51,916 nt of DNA. Source: Pseudoneurospora amorphoporcata (Eukaryota; Ascomycota; Sordariomycetes; Sordariales; Sordariaceae). The notes beneath the pieces are model-generated. The model was not told the DNA's origin. It was given only the letters and a program-made list of their open reading frames with translations, and searched no databases. How positions within the stretch are numbered: position 1 is the first letter of the stretch; each line of letters opens with the position of its first letter. Shown here in pieces: positions 20,310 to 30,629 of this stretch. Position numbers and translations under genes: made by a program. The stretch is taken from contig MU859287.1 of assembly GCA_033297205.1 (NCBI GenBank), positions 1 to 51,916 on the forward strand, read 5' to 3'.

Positions 20310-20452
20310 AAAGCCTCTTGTGTCGTAGTGTACATGTTATGGCAGGTATCGGGGCCGTTGTGAGGCCATAAAAAATAGACTAAATGTACAATATACCCCC
20401 TTATCATCAACAACAACAACATCAACAACCCAAACCCACAGCAGCGCGTCCT

Positions 20453-21670
20453 CTATTTGATCTTCTTCTGCTTCAACTTGATGGTCTCGCCGTTGACAAA
20501 GATACCCTTACCCTTGTACGGTTCCGGTACACGCCACCTCCTGATGTCGGCAGCGAAGGTCATGACCTGCTCTCTGTTGACGCCCTCGAGCAGGATTCTC
20601 GTCGGCTGCGGCGTGCTGGCCTTGATGCCCTCGGGGACGCCCATCTCGACGGGGTGGGAGAAACCGAGCTTGAGGCAGACGAACTGCTGGCCGGGGTATT
20701 CTTCCTTCTCGGGGCGGGTGTCGATGGTGGCTCTGTAACCGATACCGACCAGGCGCAACACGGCCGTGTGACCTTCTGATACACCCATAATGAAGCGGTT
20801 AAGGTACGCCCATGTCGTTCCTGTATGTCGAGAGAAAATTCAAATCGTCAGCATAGCCCGCCAACATGCCTTCCTGTACATATGTCCTGGATATAGAAGT
20901 GATTTCCGTACCCCACATCTCTCTCTGCTGCTTCTCGTCCCGGTTCGCTACGCTGAGAGTCGCTCTCCTCGCCTCGGTGTCGTGGTCGATCTTGATGAAG
21001 TCGGGGATGTCCATCTCAAGTTGTCCTGTAAAAAAACCAGCGCATAGGTGCAACAAGTCAGCCTGTTTGTTCATCTTCCTGCCCTATCCTGGTTCCCTCC
21101 TTCAACACATTCTCGTCAAACCACCTTTACCGCAAAGACTCGGGAGACTCGTTTTCCACGTTGCAGGACAGGTTCAGCAACCAGCGCCATGCTCTCTGAC
21201 GGCCGTCCAGAAAAACACCTGACAGATCTTCAACCCTGCGGTTTCTGCAACAACCTGGAAACCGAGTTTCCCCGAGTCTCTATGGTATACCGTTCTCCCA
21301 TGTCCCTCCAGCCCCATGCGCCAGCGCCAATTTTCGTAGTGTATCCTCCATCCTCTGGTCCTCTTCGGTCCGAATAAAGGAACGCAAACTAACCCAACGG
21401 GCCCTGCACCGTAATCTTGCGCTTAGGCTGCTGCTTCCACTGCGTCATGTCGCGCTTGACAAAGGGCTCGCCGATAGTGATCTCGACGCCGGGAGGGATG
21501 CTGAGCGGGGTGCGGCCGAGCTTGGACGGGCGGGTTGTCGTCGCGGAGAAGTTGCGCCGGGCGGCGGCAGTCTGCTGGAAGGCGGGCACGAGAAAACCGG
21601 GGAGTGTGAGGACGGTAGAAGAGGCGGAGGCCGCGGCCTCAAGGACCCTCCTTCGGCTTGGGGCGAACAT
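20453..21670 (-). CDS. Mitochondrial ribosomal protein uL6m (large subunit)
   Basis: Exons 21670-21394, 21025-20912 and 20820-20453 encode 252 residues. The N-terminus is rich in Arg, Ala and Ser and lacks acidic residues (MFAPSRRRVLEAAASASS), as expected of a mitochondrial presequence, with a possible cleavage region near ARRNFSA. The body has the two-domain L6 pattern, including SKLGRTPLSIPPGVEI and the C-terminal ribosomal L6 signature PEPYKGKGI. Intron 1 is 368 nt, long for this window; intron 2 is 91 nt. The protein belongs to the large subunit near the factor-binding region. A telobox (AGGGTTAGGG on the plus strand) lies 262-271 bp upstream of the ATG. Confidence 0.95.
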
Positions 21671-22775
21671 CGTGGTGGTGGGCGTCGTCGGGGTGGCTGG
21701 CCGTCGTCGTCGTCGTCGTCGCGATGCGGAACCGGGGAATTGGCGAAGAGACGCGGCGCTCCAGTTTCGGTTCGGAGGTTCTGGCACGCAGTCGCAAGGG
21801 CAAGCACCGAGTCAATGGCGGCCGGCTGGTAGGTGGGATGGACCGGGTGGATCTTCACGGCAAGCTCCAAAAAATGTATCGGACCTGGCGCGGCATGAGC
21901 GATGCAGCAAGTGATTGGCTGTAGATAGGTCAGGGTTAGGGTCGTATCCGCGTAGTCGCGAGTCAACGGTTGCTTGTATGCTTAGACTGGAGAACGACGA
22001 CAACACCAACGGATGTTGTTCCATCCGACATTATTTATCTGGAGTAACTGGAAACTTTTGGGGAGTGATCGAAGTCCGTGTCGGTGGAGATCATGGCAAA
22101 CAAACGCTTGTACCACGATATTCGGATGGAATGGTTCCTCTTTTTCGACAACCATTCAGCTTTCCGATGACGACTTTGCGGATGCCGACCTTCACGGCAT
22201 CACCACCACCCACACATCCGTCACGGTCGGATTCTACCAAACTATCTCGAACGAGTTGTTTGTACTTTTTTGATACCGGACGAAAATATGCGGACATCAG
22301 CGATGTCAAGGCAAATGGTCTACATACCCAACCCTGTCCAGGCTCGATTCTGCCAGAGACGAGACTTCCATATCAGATGATCAAGAGCCATCCAAGTCCA
22401 GCTCGACAAACAATCACAGTCATCTTCGATGCGAACTTTACGTGAAATTCTTGATTAGAATCTTCATAATTTTAAAAAGCAAGTGATTCTCTTTCTCGCT
22501 TAAACCAAGTCAGCTTCTCTTTCCTCGGGAAGGAAGTCGCGATCGCTAACTCACCCCCATACACCTTCCGTCTCCTGGATCGCTCCTTCTCTTCAAGACC
22601 AACACCAAATTTCAGTTGCATGGCCACAAACTTCGACCGCCAAATTGCACTATCAATATTGCCAGTTTTTTTCATCTTCCATTTTTTGCCGAGTTCCCTT
22701 CGACGGAGCTCTTCTAGACGCCGTTGACTATTGAAATATCATCATCAGCTCGTCGCACACGGTCACTCAAAAACC
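21671..22775. promoter_or_regulatory. Divergent intergenic region between uL6m and KAR5-like genes
   Basis: This 1.1-kb region must hold both promoters. It contains AGGGTTAGGG at 21932-21941. Short open frames are present, none with a recognisable product. Confidence 0.5.
21932..21941. promoter_or_regulatory. Telobox (AGGGTTAGGG)
   Basis: The decamer matches one and a half telomeric TTAGGG units. Telomere-repeat-like boxes bound by Tbf1-type Myb factors are known in ribosomal-protein promoters of several fungi. Its place upstream of a mitochondrial ribosomal gene is suggestive; binding here is inference. Confidence 0.4.
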
Positions 22776-24442
22776 ATGGTCAGGACTATTCTCTTTACGG
22801 CCTTATGTGCCGCGACGACAACAACCACTCAAGCATTCTCTTGGGGAAGTGAAAGAAGAGTGGCAGTTCGTAAGTGATATCAAAGAGACAGCATCAGAGC
22901 TCCGCTAACTTGACCACCGCACAGCCGACCACCAAGTGCATCTCGACCGCAACATCCGGCCTTCTGATCTGCTTAGAGAGTCTTCACACCTACCGAACAT
23001 CTACGCCGTTGCCCTAAGTGAACTCCAAGAACTCGAATCAGAACCCTTTTGTCATCGTGTCGCCGCCCGACTTCTGGTGAACAACTGCCAGCTAGTAGAC
23101 GGAAAGAACGACGCCACGATACTCACAGACACTGGCCGACAAGTTCGCGACTTTGTTGACTCTTACGCCGCCAGTCTAGCGATATGTGATTTGGAGCGGG
23201 GCAGGTTCAATATCCCGGCGCAATGCGCCAAGTTCCGGGAACCAGCCTTGAGTCAGATTGCGATCCGAGATCAAGCGCAACTCCATGTTAGCAGTCATGA
23301 AATCGACCACTGTCTGTCCGCCCTGAAGTCGTCAGATGCTGCGTGGAATACGTGGATCAGTTATCGGCACAAAGCCTTGCGGTTTTGTGAGGCGGCCAGG
23401 GCAGACAATGAGAAAGGTGGGATATCCGTGTTGAATACCCCGGTTGGAAATCGTGGCTGACAGTTGTTTAACAGCACAAAGCATTTTTCTTTATCAGCGT
23501 CTCACCAGCGTCATGAGAAACCTTACGGAAGGCGTGGAAGCTCAACTTGACAAGCAAATGGATCAACTTGATCTGCGAACACAACAGTCCATCAGGAATC
23601 TCGATAACCTCACACCGCAGATCGACAAATTGAGAGATGGGCTTGCCCTGGTTCAACATTATTTGGTAACCGATGTTGGAGCAACACTTCGAAGGTCCTC
23701 TGCGTCCCTACACGACAGCCAACAACAAGCCGAAGACCTGCAGAAACTGCTCAACGTACTGCTCACCGGTGTTCTCGACGGTCACTCCAAGGTAGCTCAT
23801 GCGCACGAAAATGCCCTTCAACAAGTCTCCGTCCGGGCCAACGATGGTATTGGGGCTTTGGTTGCTGTAGTCGCTACAGCCGCGGCTTCAACTACCGCAC
23901 TGCAACAACAAATTGTATGTCTCTTATGTTATCCCGGCCACCGCACATAATGACTAACGCCTCTCTAGGAACTCTCTAACCAACAAGCCGCCGCCCTAGC
24001 CCGCCGTCAAGACAACCTCGAGCAAGGAATGGACCGCCTCCTCGCCGCCACCGAGACTCTTGCCACCAAATACGAGGACCAAACACAAAGACTCCAACAA
24101 GCCTCCAACATCACCAACGAGATCCTCGACATACTAGAGGACACCGCCGAAGCGGCATCATCTGTCAACGAATCCTTCCTGACCGGTGCATCCTCACGCA
24201 GCTGGTGGCCTTACATCGTTTGCCCTACCGCTTCTCTTGTCATGGGATCGTATGGCCTACCGCCCTCTGCTGTTCGTAACCTCGCACTTTTGGCTCTCGG
24301 AGAAGTGGCTGGGTTCATGGTTTCGTCGTATGAGCAGATTGCTAGTGCTTTGCAATCGTTTGAAGCACCTCTCTATTCGTCGATTTGGCAAGCCGTCGCA
24401 AACACCACTGCAAACACAACTTCATCCCCACTCTTACTCTAG
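22776..24442 (+). CDS. KAR5/Tht1-type nuclear membrane fusion protein
   Basis: Exons 22776-22869, 22925-23416, 23475-23914 and 23969-24442 encode 499 residues, close to yeast Kar5 (504). A signal peptide (about 1-20) leads into a lumenal domain with conserved-looking cysteines (FCHRVAARL, NNCQLVD, LAICDLE, PAQCAKF, HCLSAL, RFCEAAR). Next comes a long coiled-coil region (about 200-380) with repeated Gln/Leu/Asp heptads, then a C-terminal pair of hydrophobic segments (WWPYIVCPTASLVMGSYGL and NLALLALGEVAGFMVSSY). This order is that of the Kar5/Tht1/GEX1 family, which acts at the nuclear envelope in fusion of nuclear membranes during karyogamy. The family diverges fast, so identification rests on architecture, cysteine placement and length. 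All three introns are 54-58 nt; the third has a CTAAC branch site. It is divergent from the uL6m gene. Confidence 0.82.
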
Positions 24443-24852
24443 GTCGTTGAGGCTGATGCGGAACTTTTTCATTTCAGGCGTACATATGATATTCTTACTT
24501 TCGAAGCGTGGAACCATATACTTGGGATCTGATCATACACGCTACATCTGGTGGTATATATCGATGGTATCTGGTAGGCCGGACGAGGTCTCTTGAGCCA
24601 ATTAGGGAAGATAGGCAGAACATCTAGCAATAGGGATCAAGATTTGGTATTTAGCCTACCATTATGCCATTACGCCTTCAGGCCGACACATGAGATCACA
24701 AGATTATAGATGCTGTTATCAAATTTCGTTTCCTTCAAGTGGGTTCGAATGAGCCTAGGTAACGATGGACAAAGTAAAGCTAAGGTCGTCTTGGTTTATT
24801 GATAATCATCGCCAGACTTCGCCTCTCTCAACAGAAAGACATCACAACCCTC
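24443..24852. other. Spacer between convergent genes
   Basis: These 410 bp lie between the KAR5-like stop and the AA12 stop. I see only 3' UTR-like A+T-richer sequence and no gene. Confidence 0.6.
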
Positions 24853-26552
24853 TCACACCAAAGCAAACAACACAGTTCCCACAACCGCCACAATCACCGA
24901 CGTCACAATACCTAGCCACTCCGCACCACCCCCACTCCTCTTCATGCGCATCGGGACAGCGGAACTATCGCCATCACCGTTGGCACTTCCACTCCCACTC
25001 CCTCCATCATCACCACCACCACCCTTCACCTCCCCAACCTGCTTCAAAACCCAAATATCCCCCTTATCATCATCCGTCATCCAGATCCTCTCCTCCCCAT
25101 CAACCGTCAGTCCCACCGGCCTAAAACACTGGTCCGGACACTTGCTCACATCTCGATTCCACATGACATCCACAAGACTGTTCGTGCTATCGCTTGCCTC
25201 TACCGGTTCTCCCTTTGTACTATCGAACCGCACTGCGGATAACTTGTACCCAGCGGGGGTGGACCGGTCCCAGGAACCGTGGAAGGTGATGTACGCCAGA
25301 CTATGATTGCCATTGCCATTGCTGAACTTGATGTCGAGGGGCGCAGTATGCGCGGGGAAGGTGAGGCGGGGAGAGATGAAGTTGGTGGACGAGCAGGAGG
25401 TGTCGGAGGTGGTGATGTTGATTGGTTTCGCTTGGGGAGAGGAAGAGGATAAAAATGGGATGGAGTAGGGCGTCGAGTCGTGGGTGAATTGGGAGCCGGT
25501 TTTGAGGTTTCCTAAGGAAGGGAAGGGGGAGGGGGTAGAGGAGTTGTAGAGGGCTAGACAGTAGGGGTAGCCGTGGTTGCCTCCTTGTGTGTCCGAAGAG
25601 GATTGATTAGAGGCCGAAGAAGAAGGGAAGCGAAGAACACCATGGTAATTCATTTCCTCCCCGGGACTATCTTCGTGGATATCCACGCCAAAACGCTTGA
25701 TGCCGTCCGCGCTGTTCTCGACGCTGTAGATGCCGCCTGTGTTGGGCTCCTCGGCTACTCCGACCGAGTTGCGCAGGCCCCAGCCGATGGTCCAGCCTTC
25801 GCTGGGGTAGTCGTATACTTTGCCACCAGACGTGCCTAGATTGCGGTCGGAGATGTCAAAGGCTCGTATCTGTGAGATGCCGGAGGAATAATCGGTGGCA
25901 CCGTTGTCAATGTTGCTCCCGCTTCCGCGAGAGACGAGTAGGATCCCCGGCTGTTTGCGTGAGATGAGGAGTGTGCGGGTGGAATGGCCGCCGCCTACGT
26001 TGGTCATGTTGCTGATGAACGTCTTGGGAAATTTCTCGTCGCTGACACGGATGGCGTCTGCGTCGTATGGCCAGCTGTAGACTGAGTTGGAAGTAGAGGC
26101 GTAGAGGGTTTTGCCATCGACCGAGAGTTCGATGCCATGGTTGAGCTGGTGCAGTGTTAGTCCCCTTTTTTATCTCATTTCGTAAAAGGAGATGCACAGT
26201 CAGGACGGAGACCTCATCTTACATCACTCATCGACACAATAGTTGTCGTCTTCTCCACAGACAGACACGGCCATCCATCATCCTTGATAGTCAAGTGTGT
26301 GATTCCCTTACCGGACTCAACGACCAGTAGCCTTCCTTTCGAATCGACGATGACGCCTCTCGGCTTCTTGAGTCCGGTAGCCACCAGCCTGGCCTCGTAA
26401 CCGTCACGGACAACCGGTGCAGGATATGACGCAGGCACGGGCGCCGGGCATGTTGACGCTGCTATTCTCCGTGCTTGAACGACATCGCTGGAGAGCCAGA
26501 ACAACCATGTGGGCAACATGAGTGCCGTCGATTTCCAAGTTTCCGAAAACAT
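24853..26552 (-). CDS. AA12-type PQQ-dependent sugar dehydrogenase, secreted and GPI-anchored
   Basis: Exons 26552-26223 and 26145-24853 encode 540 residues; the 77-nt intron has a CTAAC branch site. A signal peptide (about 1-27) precedes a six-bladed propeller domain of the sorbosone/glucose dehydrogenase superfamily: GYEARLVATGLKKPRGVIVD at the start, LNHGIELSVDGKTLYAS, VGGGHSTRT, GWGLRNSVGV, EEMNYHG, ITFHGSWDR and FRPVGLTVD. This pattern matches fungal pyrroloquinoline-quinone-dependent pyranose dehydrogenases (CAZy AA12), which can pass electrons from sugars to lytic polysaccharide monooxygenases. The C-terminus is Gly/Ser-rich, then a hydrophobic tail (LGIVTSVIVAVVGTVLFALV) with no charged residues after it, typical of a GPI signal. 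No cytochrome or cellulose-binding domain is attached, unlike the Coprinopsis founder enzyme. The substrate is not predictable. Confidence 0.88.
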
Positions 26553-27508
26553 CCTGGGCGGCCGTGTGCGGGCCGTTAAGCTCTCATATAGCTATGTAAG
26601 CTAATGGAAAAGTAGGGTAATATAGCTTTCCCAATTCGGACAAGACGTCGGTCGAGATTGGCTAAAGGTAGGAGGGTATCTGTGCATAAACCCAAGTGTA
26701 AGTCAGCCTCTCATGTATGATTTTATCTTGATGCCTGAATGCAAGTGGCATGTTGTTGGTTAGTTGCACAATCAAGCGATGGGAAGCCAGGATCCATAAG
26801 ATCCGGCAGGTCTAGTCGCTTTTGGACAAGAGCGAAAGTTTTCCCGCTTGGAAGATGTCATGGTGTTTCCAATTGACTTGATAATAACTATGTTTGGAAG
26901 TTATCTTTTGCTGTGGGAAGAGTACGGAGTGGTAGAGTGACTTGAGTATACAGTAGTGAAAGAGCTTGAACAACCGCAAACCGGTATGGCAATGCAAAGA
27001 AAAATAGATGTACCTTTAGGGTCTCCGCGGATCCTCCGTTGCAGGAGGGTGGTCGATGACAAGATGCCCTTGTGAATCTCGGCAGAAAATGAAGCCGGGA
27101 TAAAGGTTGTACTTGTATTCAAAGATATGTCTGAAAGTTGTAGCTGGTGATGTCATTCCCGTTCCAGACTCAGCTCGGGAAGGCGCCGAGGTGCTCTGTG
27201 TTGTCTGCTGTCTTGGCCCAGTAGGTACCTAGCAAAGGCAGGAAGTTAGTCTTCCGGAAAAGGATAGAAACATCTTGGCCTGCGATCAGAGAGCAGCCAC
27301 AAAGACGGTGCGAACATGCCTTCATCATGCGGTTGATTCTGACGAATTTCCAGTTAACAACACGCGTTGCATAGGGGAGGCATCGTGTGAACACACCGTT
27401 TGTGAGGCATGCCATGTATCGAACTGCGGACTGAATACTTAATAACTATGACCACCTTAATTATAATGAAACACCACCTGAACACCTAGCACGGAGGGTC
27501 TCCCTTCG
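26553..27508. promoter_or_regulatory. Intergenic region upstream of the AA12 gene
   Basis: This 0.95-kb region contains the AA12 promoter and the 3' UTR of the potassium-channel gene, both on the minus strand. Small open frames are present without any recognisable product. Confidence 0.5.
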
Positions 27509-29834
27509 CTACCCCCTCCCATTCGTCATCCCATCTTTCCTCCTCGCGGCCTTGACACCTCTAAGCTCACCATTCAGCGTCTCAATCAGTCGTTCCAGGA
27601 TCCACTCGGCCTCCTCCTGAGAGCTCATCAACGGGCTCCTGCTGCCAACCCAGCTCCACCTCGCCCGTTCTTGCCCCTCCAGTTCATCCTTACTCTTACT
27701 GCCAAGATGGGTGTGAGGCTTGCGGTGCTTAGCTGCGTCGCTCTCGTCCTCCCCGATGAGCCGGAGATACCATGCCCACTCCTGGAAAGTGTACTTCCGC
27801 GGCGGGTGGCTCTTGAGGTGATGCGTTACTCGCCCGATCTCTTCAATCAGCGTGAGGTGGTACTCGGCCGAGTCCGTGGGGATTTGGGGCAACTCCTGGC
27901 GTGGGATCGAGACGGCACGCGTCATTCGGGGAAGCTGAGAAGTCATCGAGTTTTTATCGGACGGGTTTTCCTCGTCATCCGTGTTTCCCATCTTCTTTGA
28001 GCGGCCGTTTAATCCCTTCTTCCCTGTCGTAGTAGAGGAGTCATCGAAGCGGACTGTTCGAGTCTCAATACGATCGCCGCCGCCCTCCTCGGCTGCGTTA
28101 CCCGCAACTAGCCGCTTATGACTCTCTTCATCTCTTGCATTCTTCGCCTGCTTCTGTTTTTTCGGAGCCGTGTTTGCGCCTTCAGCGTCAAGATCTGCTT
28201 GATCTTGCGCCAGCTCACCCTCATCATCATCCTCGCTGCTATACCTATGGCGCTGTGAGTCTCCAAGTATTCCTGGCGGCGACTCTTGAATGTCCTCGGT
28301 AAACAGCTTTCCATGGGAAAGAGCGCCAATGGCCGCCTTGAACTCGCCCCTGAAGCCCCGCTCGCTAGGAAGAATGGTAATGGTGGCCACTTTGTCCGTG
28401 GCGTCTTTGATGCCTTTCACAATGGTATCTCCTGCATTAGATATCAGGACTGTCATGGTTGGCAGAGCAAGAAGCGCCCAGAAGACCCAAAAGGACTTTC
28501 CGGCGTTGGATATTGGTGTTATGTCGCCGTATCCGATGGTTGTCAGACTAACATAAGCCATGTAAAAGTTGTCAAAGTAGGTCAACTGTTGATACTGACG
28601 CTCACACTCTTGGAAGACCTTGGCACCGACCAGCCATAACACCAACCATGTGCTTGTAGAGATAGCCAGGGCAATCCAGCGATGCCTATGAGCCGCCTGC
28701 TTTTGGATCTTTCTCATCAGCTCGAATTCGGATTGTCGCCGTTCAAATTCGGTGAGACCCGAGCTGGAGGGCACTTCAGAAAAATCGTATTTGGGGTCCC
28801 CTATAGGCGTCAGTATCCCATCTTTCCCCTTCTTGGCCATTTTCCTCAGCACGCGGTGTCTGAGTTTTTCCACCATGCGTGCATCAAGTCTTCTCTTGCC
28901 GCGCTCTAGCATCAGACTGCGGATGGATCCGATGACGAGACCCAGACTGATAATGCCGACCAGGGAGTACGGGAAGAGCAGAGCCCTTCCGAGGGTAGAG
29001 GTGGGGTTGTTGTCGCCGAAACCCACGGTGAAGAGCGTCACGGCCGCCCAGTACATGCCGTCAAGGTAGTTCCATCCCTCAGTGTTGGAGAAGATAAGAG
29101 CACCTAGGTGGAGATAGATGAGGAAGGAGATGGTCTGTAACATCAGCGTCCTCTGACTGGGGGTGAGCATGAAGTCCTTTTCATAGTGCCCGGCTTGGGA
29201 GCCCCAGACTGTGACGACCATGAGCGAGGCGACAACAAAGTACAGCACTGCCGCGTAGATGCCGTAAAAGTAAGCTTGAGACCAGATGAAGTCGTTAGTC
29301 CCCGGCTTCAACGGTCCGGCTGTTGTACTTGCGAGCGCTATCAGACATATAGATGAGAGGTACCATCCGACTATGGTGACAGGTTGGGCGATGGAGAACC
29401 GGAGTTTCCTGGTCATGTTGAGGAGCAAGGCCAGGTTGGAGATCAACGCAATGGCAAGCTGGACTGCATTGATTGCGATCAGCCAGGCCGGATCCTTGAT
29501 GAAGGTCGCGGTAGCGATGTCGGCTCCTTTGGTGTAGTTTTGTCTCCATGGCCGAACTAGAGCACAGATACTGAAGGCGCTTGCAACGGGCCCCAGTGTG
29601 CCTGCAACCATGGGAAAGGCAGCCGAGGCAAACCACCATCGACTTGAAAGAGCCCGGACTGTCAGCATCAAGGTGTCATATCGAGACCCGAGTATGTGAG
29701 TATTTGTCCCATCTGACTCACCTAGGGTCTCGATGGGCCTGGTCTTCTCCCATACGCTCGGGAAGTGAGGCCTTGTGTTGCTCATCAACCTCATTGAGGT
29801 GTTCCTCCACATTCTCACCACCGGCGTCCTCCAT
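27509..29834 (-). CDS. TOK-type outward-rectifying potassium channel (two pore domains, eight TM segments)
   Basis: Exons 29834-29722 and 29642-27509 encode 748 residues; the intron is 79 nt. The exon join rebuilds HRDPSRWWFASAAFP, a start of the first membrane segment typical of fungal TOK channels. Membrane segments fill about 40-280, with the first selectivity filter TVGFGD at 243-248. A charged loop (about 285-357) precedes a second pair of segments with filter TIGYGD at 406-411. The long cytosolic C-terminus is acidic, then basic, then ends with a folded-looking segment (YTFQEWAWYLRLIGEDE). The 6+2 segment arrangement is unique to fungal TOK channels, which carry outward potassium current across the plasma membrane; N. 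crassa has a described TOK channel. The chosen start has a good context and avoids the longer unspliced frame, which would read through intron sequence. Confidence 0.95.
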
Positions 29835-30629
29835 GGTCGTCGGATAGGTAATGATAGGGCTATTATTAAAGCAATACGGTAAAGGGGGATGATATTCGTC
29901 AAGCGAACGTTATCATAGGGTATCGGGATGTGTTCCCCTATCGACGCGTGTTGTTGCTGCCCCTGTTCAATGTCATCGTCGTATTATCGCAACATGGCGG
30001 CGGCAAGGACGAAGCAGGATAATGAAAAAATATCGGTGATGGCTCATTGGGACTACCTAGGTAGGTACGGTGAATGATATAAGAGAGAAGCTCGTTTCTT
30101 GTGAATCCCGTCCACATCATATGACGTCCCGGGCAAGAGCATGTTATGGTGAGGAGGTACGTACCTGATCGCTTAAAGCCAAGTTCTGCCAAGGTTTCAA
30201 CGTGAGCTTTAGTTGTTCTGTGGAGTTCATAGCCCCACTAGAGGTACCAAGGGCAGCTGACAGTCAGATGCCAGGCAGTGCCTGTAATGGAGGTAGTAGG
30301 TACGTACCTCATCTGTTTTCGGTCGTTTCGCTAACAATTTGTCTCCATCAAACACCAACAAACACCAGGCTCTCTGACTGTGATATCAACTCTCATCTAT
30401 TCGGTCTGGGATGTCATAACATCACATGGGGTATTATTCATCCTCTATACAAGGAAGGAGATGAAGGGATAAATCAGTGCTTCGACGAGTAAGGAATTCT
30501 AGTTCAGTGTCCAAGGCCTCTTTCACTCCGTTGTCAACTCTCGTAGAATAGCTCTGGGTCTGACAACCAAACTGCGCCAGGATTTCTCCATCAACTGGAA
30601 AAAAACCAAAAAAAAAAAACACGTAGAAG
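29835..30629. promoter_or_regulatory. Divergent intergenic region with a repeated 12-bp palindrome
   Basis: These 795 bp lie between the divergent TOK channel and hydrolase-like genes. They contain CTACCTAGGTAGGTAC at 30053-30068 and two identical palindromes at 30155-30166 and 30298-30309. A poly-A stretch ends just before the hydrolase-like ATG. No gene is evident. Confidence 0.55.
30155..30309. repeat. Two copies of the palindrome AGGTACGTACCT
   Basis: A perfect 12-bp palindrome occurs at 30155-30166 and again at 30298-30309. A related palindromic sequence (CCTACCTAGGTAGG core) lies at 30053-30068. Similar ACCTAGGT-rich motifs recur near 42265 and 50871-50888. Confidence 0.85.
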
